From an uncultured Azospirillum sp. (GTDB lineage: Bacteria; Pseudomonadota; Alphaproteobacteria; RF32; CAG-239), in assembly GCA_900538765.1 (NCBI GenBank), contig UQAB01000003.1, positions 56,291-120,290 of the forward strand: a stretch of 64,000 nucleotides of DNA, in the 5' to 3' direction. The notes under the pieces are model-generated. The model saw nothing but the letters and a program-made list of their open reading frames with translations, was not told where the DNA came from and made no database searches. Both the position numbers and the translations under genes were made by a program. Positions 1 to 7,403 of this stretch are shown here, piece after piece (the first letter of the stretch is position 1; every line of letters starts with the position of its first letter).

Positions 1-429
1 ATCTACTGTTTTCATCTTAAATCATTAAACTCTCAATCAGAAAAACAAGCTGGAAGAAAATTAATTTCTTATCTTTCAGAATTGTCAGAAGAAGAAAGAG
101 CTAAAACTGTTGCTGAATACAATGATTATTTAAGAAGAGAAAGACTTACGCAACAAGGAAGACAATTTTCAATAGATAGTCTTCAAGATGATGGTTTTGA
201 TTTTCTATGCGGTTTTTTAAACATAGTAAATGTCTTGTCAAGTATTATTCTAGTGAAAAAAATATCTCAACCCTTTATCAATAAACTTAGAATAAGTAAT
301 AAAAAATTTGATAAATTTTGTGATTTGTTATTAAGTACTGTAATGAATGATGATGAAAAACAACTATCTTTTCTTAAACGTTTAGATATTGTGGCAAGTA
401 TAAAAAGCTCAATAAATCACACGAGATAA
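1..429 (+). CDS. Unidentified protein, 5' end outside the window
   Basis: The reading frame is open from base 1 to the TAA at 427-429, so the gene starts before the window; a TTG at 82 is unlikely to be the true start. The visible 142 residues are charged at first (segment SEEERAKTVAEYNDYLRRER), then have one hydrophobic stretch (GFLNIVNVLSSIIL), then a lysine-rich tail. I recognise no family. It lies in the AT-rich integrative element, and its last 13 bases overlap the convergent serine-recombinase gene, so its end may have been shaped by insertion of that gene. Function unknown. Confidence 0.5.
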   Translation: MYCFHLKSLNSQSEKQAGRKLISYLSELSEEERAKTVAEYNDYLRRERLTQQGRQFSIDSLQDDGFDFLCGFLNIVNVLSSIILVKKISQPFINKLRISNKKFDKFCDLLLSTVMNDDEKQLSFLKRLDIVASIKSSINHTR

Positions 430-962
430 TTGTACACGGTACGTCTGGAGATGCCAAATTGTTTGGCGATTTGGGTGATTGGTGTGCGATTGTTAACGAG
501 GGCTTTTATTTCCTCGACCTGTTGGGCGGTTAGTTTCGGCTGACCGCCTTTATATTTGCCGTGCATTTTTGCAAGGGCAATTCCCTCCCGTTGACGTTCA
601 AGTATAAGGTTGCGTTCAAGCTCTGCGACAGCTCCCAACATCGTCATCATCATTTTTTGATAAGGGTCTTGTTTATCGGATGCAAAAGTCAATTTCTCTT
701 TGTGAAAAACGATTTTAGCCCCTTTACTGGTTATTTCCTCGACTAGATTTAATAAATCCTTTGTGTTGCGGGCTAATCTGTCCATGGAATGAACATTGAT
801 AATATCTCCAGTACGGATATTGAGTAACATAGCCTGCAATTCAGGACGGTCGGTATTTTTACCGCTGACTTTTTCGATATAAGCTCGGTCGCAAGGAACA
901 TCTAAAAGCTGTCGTTCGGTGTTTTGGTCTGTTGTCGACACTCTCTTATAGTTAAAAATCAT
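417..962 (-). CDS. Serine recombinase, resolvase/invertase family
   Basis: The 181-residue product has the usual length for the small Hin/Pin/Tn3-resolvase group. The N-terminal catalytic domain opens with YKRVST, placing the nucleophilic serine at residue 9. The middle carries the family signature RPELQAML...GDIINVHSMDRLARN, followed by the E-helix region (AVAELERNLILERQREGI). The C-terminal 25 residues form a helix-turn-helix (TQIAKQFGISRRTVYNYLV) for site binding. Such enzymes cut both strands through phosphoserine links and resolve or invert DNA between short sites. It sits in a mobile region together with fragments of an invertible hsdS locus, but no matching crossover sites are evident nearby. 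It reads away from the 78-residue gene upstream. Confidence 0.9.
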   Translation of the reverse strand: MIFNYKRVSTTDQNTERQLLDVPCDRAYIEKVSGKNTDRPELQAMLLNIRTGDIINVHSMDRLARNTKDLLNLVEEITSKGAKIVFHKEKLTFASDKQDPYQKMMMTMLGAVAELERNLILERQREGIALAKMHGKYKGGQPKLTAQQVEEIKALVNNRTPITQIAKQFGISRRTVYNYLV

Positions 963-1077
963 AGCGTTTACTCCTTTGTATGAAATTGATATTTATAACT
1001 TTGGTTTACACCTGTGCAACAAACCGTATTTTTGATGTAGATTGCACATAAAATCATCTGTGAAAGCACGGTATACT

Positions 1078-1314
1078 TCATTTGCATACCCTCGCTTTAA
1101 TAACATACACGTCATTCTTGCTGATTTGGTGAATTTGGGGAATGTTACGGAGAGGGATTTGTTTTATACTGCCGCTGTCAAGGAGTTTGATTGAACTCCT
1201 AACCTTGTCAACGGTCGTCCAATGTGAATACTTGCCCTCTAAACCGATTAAAACGGCAGTGTCAGGCATTTCTGAGTATTGTTTAATCTGGTTTATCACT
1301 TCATCAACCGACAT
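1078..1314 (-). CDS. Small hypothetical protein in the integrative element
   Basis: A 78-residue open frame starts at ATG 1312-1314 after a weak purine-rich stretch (AAGAAAG). The product is soluble, has no signal peptide or membrane segment, and has mixed predicted helix and strand (begins MSVDEVINQIKQYSEM). No family is recognised. It is read in the same direction as the serine recombinase, about 115 bp downstream of it, so the two could share a transcript. A competing frame on the other strand (1142-1396) has a less protein-like composition. Existence and function are both uncertain. Confidence 0.4.
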   Translation of the reverse strand: MSVDEVINQIKQYSEMPDTAVLIGLEGKYSHWTTVDKVRSSIKLLDSGSIKQIPLRNIPQIHQISKNDVYVIKARVCK

Positions 1315-1499
1315 TTTCTTTCTTAGAAGAGGACGGGAAACCTTAATTGATAAGCCGAAATCAATTTTTAACTTTTCGCCAATGCAAAAAAGGTAGAAAT
1401 GAATATTTAGATCAATATTACCCTTATTATGCTGATGCTCTCAAGGCATTTTTGTCCATTTTAGCGACAATATTCAACTATAATCTAAAACAGCCAAAT

Positions 1500-1797
1500 T
1501 TACCTCCAGAGAGACTAAAGTTATTCCAACATACTGAATTGTTTTGAATATCAGTGATTCTTAATAATTTAACATAACCAACTGATTTTGCAGATGCCGT
1601 ATATCCATAATGTATTCGTTTTGTTATATTTTCTAATCTGCACCAAGCCCATGAATCCGGTATTTCAAATGGGATCTCATCTGTGATATCATGGACTTCG
1701 GAACCTATCTTCTCATAATGGCGATTATCCTGATATTTTTCTTGAATTTTAAAGAAATATTCTTTAATCTTTTCAATATTTACGCAAAGGAATATCT
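1500..1797 (-). pseudogene. hsdS: Fragment of type I restriction specificity subunit HsdS (minus strand)
   Basis: Reading the minus strand from 1797 gives a continuous frame with hallmark HsdS sequence: HYEKIGSEVHDIT, then EIPFEIPDSWAWCRL, then GYTASA...VKLLRITDIQNN. This is the conserved entry into a target-recognition domain and its first part. There is no start codon, and after about 85 matching residues the similarity fades and the frame stops, so it cannot encode a working subunit. It abuts the start of the DUF3800 gene on the opposite strand with no gap, which suggests the DUF3800 cassette interrupted it. A second HsdS fragment in the opposite orientation lies at 2744-3388. Confidence 0.75.
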
Positions 1798-2508
1798 ATG
1801 GAAAGACCAATAATTAACATATATTGTGACGAATCTTGTCATTTACAAAATGACCATCATAAGTCTATGGTTATTGGTGGTATATCGTGTCCAATTAGCA
1901 AGGTTAGAGATATAACTTCCAAAATCAAATCTATTAAAGAAAGATTCGGTATTCCAAGAAATCAAGAAGTAAAGTGGACAAAGGTTTCTCCGGCAAAAAG
2001 AGAGTTCTATTCTGAATTAGTAGATTTGTTCATAAGAGAAGACAGTTTACGTTTCAGAGCAGTAAAAGTGCAGGATAAGAATCAACTCAAACATGAGAAA
2101 TACCATCAAACACACAATGAATGGTATTATAAGATGTATTATACAATGTTGACGCACATTCTGAAACCACAAAAAAACTATAATATTTATATAGATATTA
2201 AAGACACTATCGGTTGCGAAAAGATTCGTAAGCTTCAAGAAATATTAGGACATAAGAAACAAAAAGAGGCTTTGGATATTTTGAAAATTCAGCAGATACA
2301 TTCACACGAATCCGAATTGTTACAGTTTGCAGATATCCTGATTGGAGCGGTTGGATATAAAGACAGATTAAACGAAATAGAGAAGCCAAATCCAGTTAAG
2401 CTGTTGTTATGCGAAAAGATAGAAAAAGAGTTGCGAGTTGATTTTGATAAGAAATCTCGTTTTGCTGATGAGAAATTCAATTTGCTGATTTGGGAAGGAA
2501 GCAAATGA
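1798..2508 (+). CDS. DUF3800 domain protein
   Basis: The 236-residue product matches the DUF3800 pattern: an N-terminal strand with an acidic signature (NIYCDESCHL, residues 7-16), a central segment with acidic residues (NYNIYIDIKD), and a C-terminal motif around LLQFADILIGAVGY. DUF3800 proteins are found mostly on mobile elements and have been proposed to have an RNase H-like fold with metal-binding acidic residues; their biochemical role is not settled. The start is supported by AAAGGA seven bases before the ATG. The stop overlaps the start of the next gene (ATGA), indicating translational coupling. It appears to have been inserted into an older hsdS/integrase locus. Confidence 0.8.
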   Translation: MERPIINIYCDESCHLQNDHHKSMVIGGISCPISKVRDITSKIKSIKERFGIPRNQEVKWTKVSPAKREFYSELVDLFIREDSLRFRAVKVQDKNQLKHEKYHQTHNEWYYKMYYTMLTHILKPQKNYNIYIDIKDTIGCEKIRKLQEILGHKKQKEALDILKIQQIHSHESELLQFADILIGAVGYKDRLNEIEKPNPVKLLLCEKIEKELRVDFDKKSRFADEKFNLLIWEGSK

Positions 2509-2675
2509 CTTTAGAACTTCCTGAACTGTTAGAAATTGAATGGGATAACTATCCTGACAGGATTAATGACATATATGATATCTATCTAAACGAAATCTAT
2601 GAGAAATTATCACTCTTTGGAAAGCCTGTCCATTGTCGTATTGTTCCTATAGATATGAAGCAATTGTGTTTTTAG
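2505..2675 (+). CDS. Partner of the DUF3800 gene, probably truncated
   Basis: The ATG at 2505 overlaps the TGA of the DUF3800 gene, so the two are translated together. The 56-residue product begins with an acidic segment (TLELPELLEIEWDNYPDRI). The last 11 codons overlap, in antisense, the remains of an integrase gene (2647-2718), so the natural C-terminus seems to have been lost where the cassette joins older sequence. I know of no function; the tight pairing suggests it works with the DUF3800 protein. It may no longer be functional. Confidence 0.55.
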   Translation: MTLELPELLEIEWDNYPDRINDIYDIYLNEIYEKLSLFGKPVHCRIVPIDMKQLCF

Positions 2676-2718
2676 ATAAATTGCTCTCAATTAAATAATT
2701 TTGAAATGTTTTTTTCAT
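2647..2718 (-). pseudogene. N-terminal remnant of a tyrosine recombinase
   Basis: On the minus strand a good ribosome site (TATAGGAG) precedes an ATG at 2716-2718. It encodes 23 residues, beginning MKKTFQNYLIESNLSKNTIA, before a stop. This is the typical opening of the SAM-like core-binding domain of small tyrosine recombinases, including those that lie among inverted hsdS genes and shuffle type I restriction specificity (family knowledge). The rest of the gene is missing; the break coincides with the truncated end of the DUF3800 partner gene. Together with two oppositely oriented HsdS fragments it marks a destroyed phase-variable locus. Confidence 0.6.
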
Positions 2719-2743
2719 TTGTTTTTCTCCTATAAAAAGTTAA

Positions 2744-3388
2744 AAACAAATTTTACAGGAAAAATCTTGTTCAAAACCAACCTTTACAACAATAATTAAA
2801 AATCATTATACCTACTTTGAACAAATTGGCTCTGAAATTAAAGATATTACAGTCGAAATTCCATTTGATATTCCTGATAGCTGGGAATGGGTTAGGTTGG
2901 GACAAATATGCCAACTAAATCCACGCAATATTGCAGATGACAATATAGAAGTTGGTTTTATACCCATGACTTTAATTTTTGATGGCTTTCAAAATAAACA
3001 CGCATTTAATGTAAAAAAATGGGGCGAAATAAAACAAGGTTTTACACACCTTGCAAATAATGATATTGGTGTTGCAAAAATCACACCTTGTTTTGAAAAT
3101 CGTAAATCTGTTATTTTTTCTAATCTACCTAATAAAATAGGTGCAGGAACAACAGAATTACATATAATAAGACCATATTGCAATATCATACCAGAATATA
3201 TTCTCTTAATATGTAAAACCGAGTATTTTATAATCAATGGTATGAAAAACTTTACTGGAACAGCAGGACAACAAAGAATTTCCTCTCAGTTTGTAAAAGA
3301 TTTGTTGATACCTGTGCCTCCAATTCAAGAACAATATAAAATAGTTCAAAAAATATCAAAAATGTTTGAAATTATAGATATTCTATAA
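2744..3388 (+). pseudogene. hsdS: Fragment of type I restriction specificity subunit HsdS (plus strand)
   Basis: The frame is open from 2744. Recognisable HsdS sequence begins near 2801 (FEQIGSEIKDIT, EIPFDIPDSWEWVRL). It continues through a complete target-recognition domain and ends in the conserved helix (SQFVKDLLIPVPPIQEQYKI). About 195 residues are present, roughly half a normal HsdS, with one recognition domain and no credible start codon at the homology boundary. It therefore looks like one half-gene of a shuffling hsdS pair. No hsdM or hsdR is visible, so an active type I system cannot be claimed from this window. A TTG at 2897 could in principle start a shorter product. Confidence 0.75.
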
Positions 3389-3415
3389 CTTGTATTACAT
3401 TTTCTAATTTACTTA

Positions 3416-4090
3416 CTATCTTTCTTTGTTCAGATAATGGGGGTAACGGGATAAGTTATTTTTTTCAAAAATAGTATGCAGTAAACCAAATATCAGTAAA
3501 CTGGCATCCTTAAATTGATTCCAAGAAGTATTAATGTATTTTGTTGTCCAGATTGTTTCATCATCTTCTTCAGAAGATATAGCGGTTAATTCTTTTGCGT
3601 TATAAAGACTGTAAGAAGCTTTATCATAAACAGAAAGGCGAATTAAATTTTGAATAATTAGGTATATAACTATGAGGCGTTGTATGTTTTTCTCGATAAA
3701 TTCATTTAAGTTTTTATAAGTTACGCCAGATGATAAAGTGTCGTTCCCACCATTTTTGAGATAAAATTTGTATTCTTGATGATAAACTTGATAGATGTTT
3801 TTTAATTCATAATTTCTGCTAGGGAGAGTTTTTTTATTTCCTAATGTACTTGTAATAAATTTGATTTTATCACCATCATCGCAATAATTTTCTATGCACA
3901 CATCCATTAGGTTAAAAGAAACGAGGGCTTTATATTGTTTAAGTTCTTGTTCGTTTGCAGCTGCAATGTATGGTAATATATGAAAGTATAAATTGCTTAA
4001 CAGTTCTTCTTTGTTTTCAATGATCGTTTTTTTACTCAATGAGAGATACGGACAGTTAAATTGGTATTTTTCATTGGTGTTGGTATTCAT
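3416..4090 (-). CDS. Hypothetical protein downstream of the integrase
   Basis: The start is placed at ATG 4088-4090 because AAGGAG lies seven bases before it; an upstream ATG at 4108 lacks such a site and would overlap the integrase. The 224-residue product is rich in Asn, Lys, Ile and Tyr. It has no signal peptide and contains one moderately hydrophobic helix (IQRLIVIYLIIQNLIRL). No domain is recognised. The gene begins one base after the integrase stop and is surely co-transcribed with it, so it belongs to the element's own gene set. It may be a cargo gene rather than a recombination directionality factor, which would normally be much smaller. Confidence 0.6.
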   Translation of the reverse strand: MNTNTNEKYQFNCPYLSLSKKTIIENKEELLSNLYFHILPYIAAANEQELKQYKALVSFNLMDVCIENYCDDGDKIKFITSTLGNKKTLPSRNYELKNIYQVYHQEYKFYLKNGGNDTLSSGVTYKNLNEFIEKNIQRLIVIYLIIQNLIRLSVYDKASYSLYNAKELTAISSEEDDETIWTTKYINTSWNQFKDASLLIFGLLHTIFEKNNLSRYPHYLNKER

Positions 4091-4091
4091 T

Positions 4092-6089
4092 TCATATCTC
4101 CTTAACATAAAGAAAACTTAGATCTAAGCCGTCATAAACTATATTTTCCGAAAGGGTTTTATAAAGCTCTTTCATTGAAATAGTTCCATAATGTGCATTA
4201 AGACCTTTATCTCCTTTCCATCCGCAAAGAAGATCTACCCTTTCGCTGATGACAGCGTGGTTGCGAAGTTCGGTTCTGAATGTGTGGCGAAAACTATGAA
4301 ACACGTGTTTCTCTTGCAATTTATCATCGGGATTTTGAATTGTTTCATTGACTTTATCTAATGCTCGATTAAACCATTTTGACATTCCTGCGGAATATTC
4401 GTTGCGAGAATTTAGCTTTAGCTCGGGAAAAAGACGTTTTGATTTGTTGTTTTTATCTTTTCGTTGTTGCTCAACATATCCAAGAAAGCCAAGTTTAAGA
4501 AGGACAGGATGAATTGGAAGATCGCGGTGTCCCGCAAATGTTTTAACCTTTTTACCTTCGACATTACTGATATGTATAATATTAATGTCCTCTTTAATGC
4601 GGACATCATCCAAACTAAGTTGGCAAATTTCATTTAATCTTGCCCCAGAGTATAAACTAATTAGTGGTACCCAGAAATAGGCGTCTCTGTAAATTTTTTT
4701 CCCTGGTGTCATACGTCCGAGCCTATTGTTCATACAACCACGATAAACAGGAATATTAAATATTGCCTGTAATTGAGTTATTGAAAATGATAAATATTTA
4801 TCCCCTTGTTTATCCCGAATGTCTTGTGCCGGCATTTCAACTTCGTCAAACGGATTTTCATCAATGAATTTTTTCTTTTTCGCCCACATAAAAATTGAGC
4901 TTAAAGTCTGAATGTAGTCATTTTGCGTTTTTATGGAAAGGCAGGGAAGTGTTTCATCAACCTTTGCCATTTTAATTGCTTGGAGGATCGTTTTATTTGC
5001 TGTTTTGCCGCTACCAAACCGACTGGGAATAAACGGGACGGTGTACACAAGTTCCTGCAAGTCATCGGCAGTAATTTGACGAATCACTTTGTCCTTACCG
5101 ATTATATCAGCAAGCAAATTCATTTTGCTGGCAACTCTTTCTTTTGTTTCTTTGGATGTATTGTCTCTGCTTGGTGTTTGATTATACGCTTCGACAATTT
5201 CAGATAAGGTCATATCGGGTTTTTGTGGCTTTCGACTCTTTAAGGTTTCGTTGATAACAATTTGATTTTCGTATACACGATCAATCAATTCCGGCTCAAC
5301 TTCACGTCGGACACCATTAAGATATTCGTAAATATAACGTAAGAACTGGATTTTTGCCCGCATAAAAGCATTTCTCATATCGAAAAGACTATTTTGTGAG
5401 GGTTTGGGGGAAATACTTTCAAATAAATAAAGATTCATTTCTTCATCAATGACTGAATATTCGTTATTGATGTATCTTGTTTCGTAAAAGTTAAGGTTTT
5501 CACGGTAAAAACGTTTGTCTTCCGATGTGTTTTTTGATGTTTTTAATCGGTCTTTTTCTTCTTCAATTTTATTGATTAACCAATTATAAGCCAAATTTTC
5601 AGCTTTTTGTTCGTCATAATCGTAAATACTGGAGCGGATCTGATTGTTTGATTTTTCTTTTTCCAGAGCTTTTTGTATTTTCTGCTGTTGTCTGTGCCGT
5701 TCTTTTATTTTTTTAAATTTTTCATAGGTTTGGTGGGACATATTTGCCATTGCATAAAAGTTATCCAGTTTGGCAAATTCTTCTTCCGTATACTGATTAA
5801 AATCAACAGTATCTTCAATATCTATATCGTCTTCAAAGAAATCATCATCGTCATCATCAAGAATCTGGGCAAAATCGAGTGTTTTAGAGTTTTCCTCTTT
5901 TTGTTTATTGAGATCGTTCAATAATTTACGCCGAATAGACATTGTTTCAAGCTCCGCCCGCAGTTTAGCCAACTTATAATCCTTGGTATTCAATGATCTC
6001 CATATTTGTTTTTTACCGTATTTGGAAACCAAACACTTTGGAATTGTAATGATAGTATAGTAAGAGGTTTCTCGGTTGTAAAGTTTCAT
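4092..6089 (-). CDS. int: Tyrosine-type site-specific integrase
   Basis: The 665-residue protein is long for its family because of an extended N-terminal half. It begins with an arm-binding-like strand region (KLYNRETSYYTIITIPKCLV), followed by an acidic patch (DDDDDDFFEDDIDIED near residue 75) and a coiled-coil-rich segment. The catalytic domain is complete: Arg in SGARLNEIC (about residue 480), His and Arg in HSFRHTFRTEL (598 and 601), Trp in CGWKGD (624) and the nucleophile in AHYG (Tyr634). It starts about 150 bp from tRNA-Gln and reads away from it, the usual position for an integrase whose element uses the tRNA 3' end as attachment site. It most likely integrates and excises the element running leftward out of the window. 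Confidence 0.93.
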   Translation of the reverse strand: MKLYNRETSYYTIITIPKCLVSKYGKKQIWRSLNTKDYKLAKLRAELETMSIRRKLLNDLNKQKEENSKTLDFAQILDDDDDDFFEDDIDIEDTVDFNQYTEEEFAKLDNFYAMANMSHQTYEKFKKIKERHRQQQKIQKALEKEKSNNQIRSSIYDYDEQKAENLAYNWLINKIEEEKDRLKTSKNTSEDKRFYRENLNFYETRYINNEYSVIDEEMNLYLFESISPKPSQNSLFDMRNAFMRAKIQFLRYIYEYLNGVRREVEPELIDRVYENQIVINETLKSRKPQKPDMTLSEIVEAYNQTPSRDNTSKETKERVASKMNLLADIIGKDKVIRQITADDLQELVYTVPFIPSRFGSGKTANKTILQAIKMAKVDETLPCLSIKTQNDYIQTLSSIFMWAKKKKFIDENPFDEVEMPAQDIRDKQGDKYLSFSITQLQAIFNIPVYRGCMNNRLGRMTPGKKIYRDAYFWVPLISLYSGARLNEICQLSLDDVRIKEDINIIHISNVEGKKVKTFAGHRDLPIHPVLLKLGFLGYVEQQRKDKNNKSKRLFPELKLNSRNEYSAGMSKWFNRALDKVNETIQNPDDKLQEKHVFHSFRHTFRTELRNHAVISERVDLLCGWKGDKGLNAHYGTISMKELYKTLSENIVYDGLDLSFLYVKEI

Positions 6090-6125
6090 ATCAGCCCTTT
6101 CTTAAAAAGGCTAATTTTTGATGAT

Positions 6126-6172
6126 GACATTAGCAGTATTTTGATAAAAAAATTAGCACCCGACATTAGCAG
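6126..6172. repeat. Direct repeats between integrase and tRNA-Gln, possible arm sites
   Basis: The 11-bp sequence GACATTAGCAG occurs at 6126-6136 and 6162-6172, with a third partial copy (ATTAGCA) at 6152-6158. They lie between the integrase gene and the tRNA 3' end, where integrases of this type bind accessory arm sites. That role is inferred from position only. The second copy lies inside the terminator hairpin described next. Confidence 0.4.
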
Positions 6173-6179
6173 GTGCTAA
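6145..6179 (-). terminator. Intrinsic terminator after tRNA-Gln
   Basis: On the minus strand TTAGCACC and GGTGCTAA form a perfect 8-bp stem with an 11-nt loop, followed by a run of seven or eight T. It lies about 60 nt beyond the tRNA-Gln 3' end and is the natural end of that transcript. Confidence 0.75.
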
Positions 6180-6235
6180 AAAATTGATTTTTTTATTGGT
6201 AAATTCTTTGTTATTTCAAAGCCTTACCTTGATTC

Positions 6236-6310
6236 TGGCTGGGGTGGCAGGATTCGAACCTACGAATGTCGATACCAAAAACCGATGCCTTACCACTTGG
6301 CGACACCCCA
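6236..6310 (-). tRNA. trnQ: tRNA-Gln (anticodon TTG)
   Basis: The minus strand folds into a complete 75-nt cloverleaf with encoded CCA. The acceptor stem is TGGGGTG/CACCCCA, the D arm includes GCCAAGTGGTAAGGC, the anticodon stem is TCGGT/ATCGA with loop TTTTGGT (anticodon TTG), and the T loop is TTCGAAT. The 3' end faces the integrase gene, so the tRNA end is the likely attachment site of the integrative element. The tRNA itself is intact. Confidence 0.97.
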
Positions 6311-6385
6311 ATATATTTTTTAACAGAGTAATATTTATGCTAAAAAATATCGTTTGGCAAGCATTTTTTTTATTTTCCGAGAAAA

Positions 6386-7315
6386 TTAATTAAATGCGCT
6401 GCAAAATTTTTGTTGGGCATTTTCTAAAGTTTTTTGCAGCTGGATTTTTTTCTTTTTGGCTTCTTCTTTGGCCTGCAGGATTTCAAGATCGCGTTCCTTG
6501 GCAATTTTATCCAAAATCGTTTTAATCACCTTGTCAATCTGCTTTCCTTCGCGATAATCCGCCGGCAGGGCAAAATTAACGCGACCGTCCCGCAACAGCT
6601 TAAGCGCTTTGGTTTCGGCGGCGGCGCTGTGGTCTTTCGGATTATAAACGGCAATAGCCGTTCCGTTTCGCTCTTTGGTTAATTTCATTGACGGGATATC
6701 TGTGCCGCCATCGCCGAAATAAATCATGCGCCGAAACGGAATAGGGCGGTCTTCGTCCGGCATAAACTCATTAACCGCACGGTCTTCATATTTTCCGAGC
6801 CCTTTATTGATTTTTGACAGATATTGTGTTTTGGTTGAGTAGTTGACGACGCGGGCAGGCCAAACAGGATTTCCGTCCTTGTCATAAGCAAAACTGCAGC
6901 CGAAAACATTTTTGAAATATTTGTAAATTTTGCAGCCTTCCAAAATTTCTTCATAACCGGCAGAAATAATATAATGCTCAATTTTGAGCCCCAGTTCTTT
7001 GCCGTACTTGGTTATTCGGTTAAACCATTCTTCAACGCCGTCGTAATAGATAATGTTTTTTCCTGCTTTTTGAAAATTTTTCCGGGTAAGTTTTATGCCC
7101 ATTTCGCGGGCGGTCTTAACAAAAAAATACATCGAACCGGTAACCTGGTCGGCACCGTTGTCGACAGACCATTGATTGGCAATCGGCCAAAACTCTTCCG
7201 GCGTCATGCCGAATTCCGGAATTAAACCATAGTCCTGCATATCTGTTGTGCTTAATGTTCCGTCAAAGTCATAAATCAAAGCGACTTTGGTTGTTTTGCC
7301 TGTTTTTTTTGCCAT
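6386..7315 (-). CDS. HAD-superfamily phosphatase
   Basis: The 309-residue cytoplasmic protein has all HAD motifs: the nucleophile loop YDFDGT (Asp16 and Asp18), motif II in HYIISAG, and the acidic motif IV in MIYFGDGGTDIPSM. It has an inserted cap domain between motifs I and II and a lysine/glutamate-rich C-terminal helix (about residues 270-309). HAD enzymes form an aspartyl-phosphate intermediate and usually dephosphorylate small metabolites; the substrate cannot be told from sequence. It is a single gene read away from glyS, with about 90 bp between the divergent starts. Confidence 0.85.
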   Translation of the reverse strand: MAKKTGKTTKVALIYDFDGTLSTTDMQDYGLIPEFGMTPEEFWPIANQWSVDNGADQVTGSMYFFVKTAREMGIKLTRKNFQKAGKNIIYYDGVEEWFNRITKYGKELGLKIEHYIISAGYEEILEGCKIYKYFKNVFGCSFAYDKDGNPVWPARVVNYSTKTQYLSKINKGLGKYEDRAVNEFMPDEDRPIPFRRMIYFGDGGTDIPSMKLTKERNGTAIAVYNPKDHSAAAETKALKLLRDGRVNFALPADYREGKQIDKVIKTILDKIAKERDLEILQAKEEAKKKKIQLQKTLENAQQKFCSAFN

Positions 7316-7403
7316 GATTCTTTTATCTCCGCTTGCATTTTTGGAAAAATCATTATAGAAGTAATAGGTTAAAATTTGATTATAATTTAATGAGGGAAAT
7401 AAA

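Noticed and set aside
1001..1026. Short inverted repeat GGTTT/AAACC as recombination site of the serine recombinase
   Set aside because: Only five base pairs, no second copy found in the region; not enough to call a crossover site.
1347..1547. Plus-strand frame of 66 codons
   Set aside because: Its 3' part is the antisense of the HsdS fragment (RITDIQNN region), and there is no start site or family; likely a shadow.
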